Assembly (NCBI GenBank): GCA_903929475.1
Contig: CAIYUV010000059.1
Coordinates: 1-33,298 of the forward strand
Source: an uncultured Spartobacteria bacterium
Lineage (GTDB): Bacteria; Verrucomicrobiota; Verrucomicrobiia; Chthoniobacterales; Chthoniobacteraceae
Reading direction: 5' to 3'
Length of the DNA: 33,298 bases
A program made the translations under genes and the position numbers. Each line of letters opens with the position of its first letter. The first letter of the stretch is position 1. Under the pieces are notes generated by a model. It saw nothing but the letters and a program-made list of their open reading frames with translations. It had not been told where the DNA came from and searched no databases. Shown in pieces: positions 16,505 to 24,831 of the stretch.

Positions 16505-16690
16505 CGCCTTCGCCGCATACTCCGCCTTCACCTTGAAATAATCGCCCGCCACCGCACTACCGACCAACAGCAGTGTGAAGAGCGGAATGGTGAACCACCA
16601 ACGGCGATACCAGCATTTGTTTGGGCAAATCCCACATGAGGCACCGTAGGATGTCCAAACCCCACACAGACGCAATCCCGCTCAAAGCGA
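16505..16690 (-). pseudogene. Degenerate duplicate of the PBP1A gene 5' end
   Basis: This segment aligns in the same orientation with 15431-15621, the upstream region and first codons of the PBP gene. Over the first 105 bases about ten positions differ. After the shared start codon context (ATGTGGGATTTGCCCAAA on the minus strand) the copy lacks 5 bases relative to the intact gene, which shifts the frame. The peptide phrase CWYRRWWFTIPLFTLLLVG is therefore read in a frame that no longer begins at the original ATG, and it stops soon after AEYAAKARTRR. It stops matching exactly where the intact protein continues KLFDYSRM. It is a dead fragment, not a gene. Confidence 0.85.
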
Positions 16691-16880
16691 ACGTATCAAA
16701 CTCACAGCATCGAAGCTAAAGTGCTCGCAGAATTGGAAATCGGTGCTGGACAGCGGGTGCTCCGCATCTAACGTCGGCGCGCACCGAATCCTGACGGTGT
16801 GCTTTGATTTTGAGAAGGCGACGTATTTCGCCCATACACTTCAAAGGCAGCCACTTCAACTCAACGCAACCAACGCTACC

Positions 16881-19800
16881 ATGAAAGCCATCTCACTCAC
16901 CCACACCACCGGCACGCTCGTAAAATACACCCGCTGGCTCACGCGACTTTTCACGTTGATGGTGCTCGTTATCTGCGGCTTCTCGCTCACAGCTCCTTCG
17001 GCAAAAGCGGCATCACTGACCGGCAAGACCGTAAACCTCAATGTCCGGTATCAGGTGACAACGCAGGAAGGTGTTTCCATTGATCAATCCCTCTACACAG
17101 GGAATTTCGTGGTAAACGGCACGCAGGAGGTGAGCACACCGTTCACTTTCACCTATGTCAGCGGCGGGTTTAACCAGACGTTCAGCGGGACGCTCACCGC
17201 CACTGTCAGCGGCAACGCGATGACGGTTGGATTTTCAGGGCAGGAACAGCCGGGGGGGGCTTGTATTCATCCTGTCCAACGTCAATCAGGGCACATCCGT
17301 CGCTTCGACCGCGCAGACCGGCTATTCGGACAACAACAACTTCGGCAACCAGGCAACAGCACCGTCTTTCGACAACTCTGGCAACGGCTCCATCACATCG
17401 GGTTTCTTTATGGCCGGCTTTCAGCCGGGTGAGGTTCTTTCCCAGTCCATTTCTTTTTCTCTGATCACCGCGCCCACCGTCACCACCAACGCCGCGACGA
17501 ATGTCACCACCTCCGGCGCGACACTGAACGGCATCATCAACGGCAACGGCGAAACCGGCGTGGCCACGAAGTTCAGCTATGGCCTGACGACCAACTACGG
17601 GAGCACTGCGGCAGCCTCGCCGTCCTCGGTCTCCGGCAGCACGGACACGGCGATCAACGCCACGATCAGCGGATTGATTCCCGGCGTCACTTACCACTAC
17701 CGTGCGGAGGGAGTGATTGGGGGCACAACGACCGGGGGAGCCGATCAGACGTTCACCATCCCTGCGGCATCCACCGTCAGCGTGCTGGGCACTCCGGCAT
17801 GGACGAATTCCGGTGCTACGCTTTCCAACTTCACCGTCCCGGCAGGGAATAACCGTGTGCTCGTCGTGGCGGCCTCTGCGGAGAATGTCAGCGGGGCGAC
17901 GAGCGCGCTGGACATCACGAGCGTGACCTTCAACGGCAGTGCCATGACGCTCGGTGCAAAAAAGAATGATTTCGTGCTCAACAGCAGCATCGGCTACACG
18001 GTAGATGGCCTTTATTATGTGGCGCTCGGCACCAGCGCCTCGCCGACCACGGCGAACATCGTAGTGACACCGGGGAGCAGCGCGACGGTAAGTGCCATCG
18101 GGGCGGTGGCGTTCCAGAATGTGGACCAGACGACTCCGCTCAATGGCTTTCAGACCGCAAACAGTTTGACCTCCGCGTCCACCCTGACTGCCACCAGCAC
18201 GGCAGGCGACATGGTGATTGACTTGATGGACAACTATAACGCCATACCCGTCGCTGGCACTGGCCAAACCGTTGCTGTGGCAGGCCCCGACACCCTTGGT
18301 GGAGCCTTGAATTATGCGGTCTCGCTCAAACTCGGTGCCGCCAGCGTGCCGATGGCATGGACCTCAACCGGCGGCGGCGAAACCCAGCAAGTGCTGGCCA
18401 ATATCAAGCAGGCGAGCGCGGCGATCGCCCCGGCGGTGACGTCGAATCCCTCGAACCAGACGGTGACTGCGGGTGGCACCGCGACATTCACTGCAGCGGC
18501 GAGCGGCACGCCGACGCCGACGGTGCAGTGGCAGGTGAGCACCGATGGTGGGGCGAACTTCAGCGATGTGAGTGGTGCGACGAGCACGACGCTGAGTTTC
18601 ACGGCGGCGGGCAGCGACGGGGGTAAGAAATTCAGGGCGGTGTTCACCAACACGTCCGGCAGTGCGACGACTACGGCAGCGACGCTGACGGTGAATCCGC
18701 TGCCGATCGGCGGGGCGACTCATGTGGCAGTGGGCAACACTGCGACTGCCACCGATGCGACTGCTGGGGGCACTTGGACGAGTTCGAATCCCTCCATCGG
18801 CACCGTGGGAGCTGCCAGCGGCATTGTCAGCGGGATTTCAGCAGGCACTTTCACGCTGACCTACACGCTGCCCAGCGGCGGATTTGCGAGCGAGACATTC
18901 ACCGTGGATCCGCTGCCGACGGCGTTCACCGTCACGGGCGGTGGAAGCTACACAATGGGCGGAGCCGGGGTTGCCGTGGGACTCAACGGCTCGCAGGCCG
19001 GGGTGAACTACCAGTTGTTCAACGGTGCCGCGCCGAGCGGTTCTGCCGTGGCCGGCACGGGCGCTGCGATTTCCTTTGGCAACCAGACTGCGGCGGGGAC
19101 TTACACCGTGGTGGCCACGAATGCGACGACCAACGCCACGAGGTCCATGGTGGGTAGCGCGACGGTGACGATCATCCCGGTGGCGGATCTCGCAATTAGC
19201 GTGACCGACGGGGTGACGACGGCGACGCCCGGCGGTTCGGTGACCTACACGATCACGGCGAGCAATGCCGGACCGAGCAATGTGACCGGCGCGACGGTGG
19301 CGGACACTTTCCCTGCATCGCTCACGGCGACATGGACGGCGGTGGGCGCGGGCGGCGGCACAGCTACGGCGTCGGGCTCGGGGAATATCAATGACACGGT
19401 GAATCTGCCCGCAGGTGGCTCGGTGACTTACACGGTTACTGCCGCGATTTCCGCGGGTGCGACGGGAACGCTGAGCAACACGGCGACCGTGAGCGCACCC
19501 GGAGGTGTGACTGATCCGACACCCGGCAACAACAGCGCGACGGACAGCGACACGCTCGCACCGAGGGCCGATCTCGCGATCACCAAAACCGATGGTGTGA
19601 CAGTGGTGAACGCGGGCGGGACGGTGACTTATACGATCACCGCATCAAACGCAGGCCCGAGCAATGCGCCGGGCACTACGGTGGCAGATACGCTGCCAGC
19701 TTCGCTCTCGAACGCGACGTGGACGGCTGTGGGCGCTGGCGGCGGCACGGCGACGGCATCCGGCTCGGGGAATATCAACGACACGGTGAATCTCCCGGCG

Positions 19801-22335
19801 GGTGGCTCGGTGACCTACACCGTCACGGCCAATATTTCCGGCTCCGCATCAGGCACGCTGAGCAACACCGCCACAGTCAGCGCGCCAAGCGGCGTGACGG
19901 ATCCAACACCCGGCAACAACAGCGCGACCGACAGCGATTCGGTGAACACAGCACCCATCGTGGCGAACCCAACGAGTGCGAACATCGCCGCGACCAAAGT
20001 GACGTTAGGCGGTGAAGTGACGAGTGACGGCGGACTGCCAGTCACCGTGCGAGGCGTGGTGTATTCGCTGACGGCGAGCAATGCAGATCCCGTTATCGGC
20101 GGCAACGGTGTCACGAATCTGACAAGCAGCGGAACCACCGGCGTCTTCACCGTGAATGTGACCGGGCTGGTTCCCAACAGCGGTTATTCCTTCAAGGCGT
20201 ATGCGACCAACAGCATTGGCACGACCTACACCGGCCCGGCGTCCACATTCACCACGCTGACCGCGCCCGAAATCGCCATTGAGCAACCAGCGGGGACGGA
20301 TTTGACCGCAGGCACAGCGAGCATCGGCTTCGGCACGGTGAATCTCGGCAGCAATGTGCCGAAGACATTCACCATCAAGAACAGCGGCAGTGCGGTGCTC
20401 AACATCACCAGCGTGAGCACGACTGGCGGTCAGGCGGGTGACTTTATCGTGAATACCGGAGGGATGCTCAACAACGTCCCAATCACCAATGGTCAGACGA
20501 CTTTCACCGTCACCTTCACACCGGGCACAGCCGCTGCGAAGCAGACGACCTTGCGCGTAGTCACCGATGACGAAGACGAAGGCACCTTTGACATCGCGCT
20601 CACCGGCACGGGCAATGCCCTGCCGACGCTCACGCTACCGACCTCACCCGTGCTTGCGGAGACCACGGTTTTGAGCGGCACAACGGTGAACTTTACCGTC
20701 ACCGCGAACGACACCGAGGATGGCGCGCTGACACCGGTCGTGACTCCGGCAAGCGGCTCGAATTTCCCGCGTGGGGACACGACGGTGAATGTGAGCGCGA
20801 CCGACAGCAACGGCGCTGTTGTGAACGGCAGCTTCGTCGTGCATGTGCAACTTACCAAGCCGGTGAATACACCGACGCTCGCCAAAGGCGACGCGGCACC
20901 CGGCGCAGGCACAAACGGGCTGCCTCCGGATGCGAAACTCTCGACGTTTGGGATGCCTGCAATTGATGACGTGGGGAACGTCGCATTCACCGCAGCATGG
21001 ACGAGCGCCACCGGCGGCAAGGGCAGCGGGCTTTTCACTAACACAGCCTGCATCTCCCTCGTCGGCGCGCCGGTGCCCGGAGTGAGCGGTGCAAAATACA
21101 AAGGCTTCAGCGATCCGGTCATTGATGGCGGGCGCATCGCCTCGATCATCACGATGATGGGAGTGCCTGCGATCAGCAGCAGCGCCGTGCTCACTGCGAC
21201 CACGAGTGACGACGTAGAAATCGTCGCCCGCGCAGGCGATGTCGCGACCACCGACGGCGCGAAGTTCAAGAGCTTCAAATCCGTGGAAGTGCGCGGCCTC
21301 ACCATAGCCTTCGCCGCCAAACTCATCACCGGCACCGGCACGCCCAAGGCCACAACCGCCAGCGACGAAGGCGTGTGGGTCAAAGACCTCACCAGTTCGC
21401 TCGTGCTCGCATTGCGCAAAGGACAATCCGTCGGCCCGCGTAAAATCAAAACGCTGACCTCGTTCGATTCCAGCACTGGCTCGCGCGGTCAGGGGCGTGG
21501 CTGGCTCGAACTCACCGGCAGTGCCGCCACCGTGCAGGCGCGCGTGCTTTACACCGACAGCACACAAGCCGCGCTCAGCGTGCGCGTCTCGGGCGGCAAT
21601 GCGACCGTGAACACCCTCCTGCACAGCGACGACGTTCTGCCCGACGGCTTCCAATTGTCCGGCCCCTTCGGCCTCCCAGCAGAGAATGCCAGCGGCCAAA
21701 GCGCACTTCTCACCTCCACCGTATCCGACCGCGGAGCACGCCCCGGCATCGAAACGAATCTCGACGGGAAAGGATACATCCGCATCGTTGCGCGCGACGA
21801 AGGCACGCCCGGCAGCAGTAACTACTTCTCCACACTGCAAGACCCCGTGCTCGCCGAGGACGGTGGCGTCGCCTTCCCCGCAAAAATCCGCGGCACCGGC
21901 ATCAATGGCATAGCGGCCAACACACTCTGGTGGCAGCCCGTGGGCGGTTCGCTCACACTGCTCGCCCGTGGCGGAGCCATCAACGGCGGCGCACAAAACG
22001 ACCTTCCCGTCGGCGCACAATGGAGCGCCTTCAACTCCCTCGCCATCGCAGCGGATCGCGGTCCGCTCTTCTCCGCCTCGCTCGTCGTCGGCAAAGGCGG
22101 CGTGACCACCGCCAACTCAAAAGGCGTCTGGGCAGTGGACTACCAAGGCAAACTTCAGCACCTCTTCCGCACCGGCGAAACCGTCAACGGCAAAACGCTC
22201 AAGAGCTTCACCCTGCTTAACGCCACCGTCGGCAACTCCGGCGTCACACGCAGCTTCAACGACAACGCCCAGGTCGCCTGGCTCGCCACTTTCACCGACG
22301 CCTCACAGGCCATCATCACCACTAACGTGCCGTAA
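16881..22335 (+). CDS. Giant secreted multi-domain surface protein, frameshifted at an 8-G run
   Basis: Two overlapping frames make one gene. The 5' frame starts at ATG 16881 with a long signal peptide (hydrophobic LFTLMVLVICGFSLTA, cleavage near AKA-A) and runs to GFSGQEQPGG. Removing one G from the run at 17252-17259 joins it to the frame ending at 22335, for about 1,817 residues. Domains by position: fibronectin-III-like (about 17470-17750), an Ig-like domain (SNPSNQTVTAGGTATF, 18430-18700), two DUF11 repeats (19183-19560, 19567-19940), another FN3-like domain (19950-20262), a HYDIN/ASH-like domain (20265-20620), an HYR-like domain (20620-20860), and a C-terminal repeat region typical of planctomycete surface proteins (20870-22335). 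No PEP-CTERM or LPXTG anchor is seen. Probable role: adhesion or matrix. Confidence 0.85.
17252..17259 (+). repeat. Homopolymer run of 8 G at the frameshift point
   Basis: The run CGGGGGGGGC separates the signal-peptide frame from the long downstream frame. With seven G the reading is continuous (PGGLVFILSNV); with eight it enters a frame ending at 17432. This is a classic site for slipped-strand change and also for sequencing error, and the sequence alone cannot decide between them. Confidence 0.85.
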
Positions 22336-22352
22336 AGCTGCGGCATGTGCGC

Positions 22353-22367
22353 GGCGATAAAATCGCC
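22353..22367 (+). terminator. Short perfect hairpin after the surface-protein gene
   Basis: GGCGAT-AAA-ATCGCC forms a six-pair stem with a three-base loop, beginning 18 bases after the stop at 22335. It is followed by TCGCTGTTTCC, which has no real U-tract, so an intrinsic terminator is possible but weak. Confidence 0.3.
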
Positions 22368-22424
22368 TCGCTGTTTCCGTATTTGTCATTTGCCACATGC
22401 GGGTGCGCTGTTTATTCCGAGTCC

Positions 22425-22940
22425 ATGCCAAAGCTCCACATCACACTCCATGACGGCTCGCAAATGGATCACGAACTCACCGACGAAACGGTGACAGTCG
22501 GTCGCGCGCCGGACAACACGTTTCACCTCGATGATGCGAGCGTCTCCAGCCACCACGCACAGCTCTCTCCGAAGGACGACGGCTTCGTATTAAAAGACCT
22601 CGGCTCCACCAACGGCACAAAGCTGAACGGCACGTCGCTGAAAGCGAACGAAGAGCACATCCTGAACGCCGGGGATAAAATCCAATTTGGTAAAGTCGAG
22701 TCCGTCTTCGACCCGGACAACGCCGGCGAGGAGACACAAGAACTGCCCGAGGTGGAAGACCATGTGCTGCCCGTGGCCAAGAGCAGCACCAAGCCGTCGA
22801 ACTTCATGAACGCATCGCCGTTTCAAAGAAAGACGGCCAGAAAAGATCCAATCGGTGTCGCCCTCTACGTTCTCGCCGCCCTGAGCATCATCGCCTCGCT
22901 GCTCGTCACGGTGATGGTTTTTGCGATGGAGAAGCCGTAA
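22425..22940 (+). CDS. FHA-domain membrane protein
   Basis: A 171-residue protein. Residues 1-97 form a forkhead-associated domain: VTVGRAPDN (23-31) with Arg27, SVSSHHAQL (39-47), LKDLGSTNGTKLNG (56-69) and ILNAGDKIQFG (79-89). These are the loops that bind phosphothreonine peptides. An acidic linker (EETQELPEVEDH) and a basic patch (RKTARK) lead to one C-terminal membrane helix (about 143-168), leaving only MEKP after it, so the FHA domain should face the cytoplasm. The start at 22425 (MPKLHITLHDG) is chosen because the domain begins immediately; the 26 upstream in-frame residues resemble nothing. No Ser/Thr kinase gene adjoins it. It is convergent with the Spy-like gene. Confidence 0.92.
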   Translation: MPKLHITLHDGSQMDHELTDETVTVGRAPDNTFHLDDASVSSHHAQLSPKDDGFVLKDLGSTNGTKLNGTSLKANEEHILNAGDKIQFGKVESVFDPDNAGEETQELPEVEDHVLPVAKSSTKPSNFMNASPFQRKTARKDPIGVALYVLAALSIIASLLVTVMVFAMEKP

Positions 22941-22952
22941 TTGATCCGTCGC

Positions 22953-22972
22953 CTCGCGCAAAAAAGCGCGAG
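22953..22972. terminator. Hairpin between convergent genes
   Basis: CTCGCGC-A6-GCGCGAG is a perfect seven-pair, GC-rich stem. It begins 13 bases after the FHA gene stop and lies 56 bases beyond the end of the Spy-like gene on the other strand, so it could serve either. Neither side is followed by a clear U-tract, which lowers confidence in a terminator reading. Confidence 0.4.
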
Positions 22973-23027
22973 CTTGAAAAACGGAACGACCCGAGTTGCG
23001 AACAACTCAAAGCGAAAATGCTGCGGT

Positions 23028-23738
23028 TCATTTCCCCGCACGTCGCGGACTGTGACTGTTTTCCGCACCGGCCTTTGGTGCTTCACCAATTCCAATTTCT
23101 GACATCGCATGATCGAGCACAGCCTCGGCCTCTCCGGGCTTGCCCTGCTTCATCAATGGCTCGAATCCCTGCATGATTTCAGCCACCGCCGATGGATCGC
23201 GCCCGCTCTCCTGCCATTGCTGAACCGCGGCCTGGATGCGTTTAATCTTTCCCTCCAGCCTCGCCCTCAACTCAGCGTGCTGCGGAGAACCCTCACCGCC
23301 CGGCTCCGCGTGCTGGTTTCGCAACGTGCGCAGCCGTGCCTGCTGTTCTGTCGTGAGCTGGTTCTTGATGGAGGCCAGCGTTGTGAGATGGAGGTGTTTC
23401 ATGGCGCGCTCCGCATCAAGCACCTTGTCGAGCTGGGCCAGCAGTTTTGCCTCGTCCACGTGATCGGCCTTGGCGATTTCAGCCAGCGCCTCCACCTCGC
23501 TCCGGAGCCGCCTTTGTAATTCTGGCGCGCGCGCACTGACATCCTCGACCTTCTGCCGCAGCCAATTTTGTTGAGCGTCGGTCAAACCAATTTCCTGACG
23601 GGCCTGCAGCAACATCTCCGGCGGGAAGAACTGTGCGCCCAGAGGATCGGATTGCGGCGGCTCCGCCAGTGTTTGAAACGTGGTGAATGCGATCACTAAA
23701 AGTGAGGCGAACGATATTTTTGCGGTGGTGGTTTTCAT
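23028..23738 (-). CDS. Spy/CpxP-like periplasmic protein
   Basis: A 236-residue protein with a signal peptide (about residues 1-25, ending QTLA). The mature part is nearly all helix, rich in Gln, Glu, Arg and Ala. It shows LTDAQQNWLRQKVEDV and LTTEQQARLRTL, which correspond to the two 'LT.eQ...l' turns of LTXXQ (Spy/CpxP/CnrX-type) periplasmic proteins. Those act as chaperones or as sensors that restrain envelope stress or metal-response regulators. Here it is the third gene of a leftward cluster after a sigma factor and a membrane protein, 53 bp from the latter, so it may be a periplasmic arm or a target of that regulatory unit. That role is inferred from gene order only. Confidence 0.75.
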   Translation of the reverse strand: MKTTTAKISFASLLVIAFTTFQTLAEPPQSDPLGAQFFPPEMLLQARQEIGLTDAQQNWLRQKVEDVSARAPELQRRLRSEVEALAEIAKADHVDEAKLLAQLDKVLDAERAMKHLHLTTLASIKNQLTTEQQARLRTLRNQHAEPGGEGSPQHAELRARLEGKIKRIQAAVQQWQESGRDPSAVAEIMQGFEPLMKQGKPGEAEAVLDHAMSEIGIGEAPKAGAENSHSPRRAGK

Positions 23739-23791
23739 GTTCGTGATGGTGTTGATGTTTGGGTTTCTGTTTTTGTTGACTGTGCGAAAAG

Positions 23792-24169
23792 CTAGTTGCT
23801 ACCTGAATTTTCCGGCGCACGACCGTCCGTCAGCGGTGCGAGCAAAAATGCAGTCGGCGAATCCCACCTGAGGGGCGGAGTTGATTCGCCGGGCCACGTC
23901 GAGACGATCCTCATCGCCGACGCAGCGAGCGCCGACGCGTCGGGTTGCATTGCAGCCGGAGGCGTGTTCGGACTTTTGAAAAATATCGTGCCCGCGAAAA
24001 ACAACACCACCGCGGCGAGCGCTGTTCCCGCCACATACCGCCATGAAATCTGTGTCCGCGCCGGTGACTTCCGGCTCATTCGTTCAAACGACGGTGTTCG
24101 CTTCGCCTCGTCCCGCCGCAAAGCGCGAAAGAGCACCTTTAGTTCCTGATCATCGTTCCCGTTACTCAT
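23792..24169 (-). CDS. Putative single-pass membrane anti-sigma-like protein
   Basis: A 125-residue protein with a polar, charged N-terminus (LKVLFRALRRDEAKRTPSFERM), one membrane helix at about 46-64, and a C-terminal part that would lie outside the cytoplasm. The N-terminal phrase 'LF..LR..D....PSF' is common in small membrane proteins encoded with ECF sigma factors in this group. The zinc-type HxxxCxxC anti-sigma motif is absent, so the assignment rests on topology and context. Its start codon lies inside the end of the sigma-factor gene, with an 8-bp overlap (ATGAGTAA), which suggests translational coupling and a partnership. A different inner-membrane role is possible. Confidence 0.65.
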   Translation of the reverse strand: MSNGNDDQELKVLFRALRRDEAKRTPSFERMSRKSPARTQISWRYVAGTALAAVVLFFAGTIFFKSPNTPPAAMQPDASALAASAMRIVSTWPGESTPPLRWDSPTAFLLAPLTDGRAPENSGSN

Positions 24170-24725
24170 TGTTCGATTGTTTTTGTTTCAACAAAAGCCT
24201 CAGCCGCGCCTTGCCTCGCTCGTAATGCCGGCGCGCCGTTCCAACGCTGACGCCCATCAGCGATGCCGCCTCGGAAAGGCTCAGTTCCTGGTAAAAAACG
24301 AGGTGCAACACTTCGCGTTGACGGGGTGCCAGTGCAGTCATGGCGCGCGAAAGCTCCGCAAGGGTTTCAACAGCCTCGTCATCCGCTTCACATTCCGCCT
24401 CCGGCGCGTGCTGCTCCTCCGCACCGGCCAGCGGCACCAGCCGCCGCAAGCGCCGCCACGCACGACGACGCCAGTCGTATGCTGTGTTCCTGATGACGCC
24501 GAACATCCACGTCTTGAAAGCCGATTTCCCATCGTAACGCGCCCTCCCTTCGAGCACCTTGAGGTAGGCCGCCTGAAGCACATCCTCCGCCTCCGTTCGA
24601 TCGTGCCCGCAGCAACACATCGCCCAGCCAAAGCTATCGGGATGGAAACGTTCCAGTTCACCAAGGTGTCCGCGGTCTTCGTTGGGGTCGTCATTGTTCA
24701 AGTGTTGCGTCATTGAGTCGTTCAT
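24162..24725 (-). CDS. ECF-type sigma-70 family RNA polymerase sigma factor
   Basis: A 187-residue protein with two of the sigma-70 regions. Region 2 spans about 30-90: TEAEDVLQAAYLKVLEGRARYDGKSAFKTWMFGVIRNTAYDWRR in shortened terms, with the conserved 'AEDVLQ', 'F.tWMfgV.rN.a.D' and following basic residues. Region 4 spans about 125-180, with LAPRQREVLHLVFYQELSLSE-type and ASLMGVSVGTARRHYERGKARLR-type segments forming the helix-turn-helix. Regions 1 and 3 are missing, as in ECF factors. The start at 24725 (MNDSMTQHL) is preferred; upstream starts would add 32 unconserved residues. It overlaps the membrane-protein gene by 8 bp. UbiD lies upstream in the same direction, 106 bp away. Confidence 0.92.
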   Translation of the reverse strand: MNDSMTQHLNNDDPNEDRGHLGELERFHPDSFGWAMCCCGHDRTEAEDVLQAAYLKVLEGRARYDGKSAFKTWMFGVIRNTAYDWRRRAWRRLRRLVPLAGAEEQHAPEAECEADDEAVETLAELSRAMTALAPRQREVLHLVFYQELSLSEAASLMGVSVGTARRHYERGKARLRLLLKQKQSNNE

Positions 24726-24831
24726 CCGCTGCGATTGTATGACAAAAATATTCCGCATATTTTCAGTCCACATTGGAACATGTAGATGCTGCGCATCCAC
24801 AAAAGCCCTGACCACACACAAAATCAGAAGC

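Noticed and set aside
15670-16536. Open frames with GWIPF / GMDTF / KRYPSR heptapeptide repeats on both strands
   Set aside because: Same effect of the 21-bp period in array 2; the dyad structure explains the sequence better than any protein.
20644-22020. Leftward 458-residue open frame
   Set aside because: Antisense to the surface-protein C-terminal region, with no recognisable motif.
24782-24800. Dyad near GATGC-TGC-GCATC after the UbiD gene
   Set aside because: Short stem with a mismatch outside and no U-tract; too weak to call a terminator.
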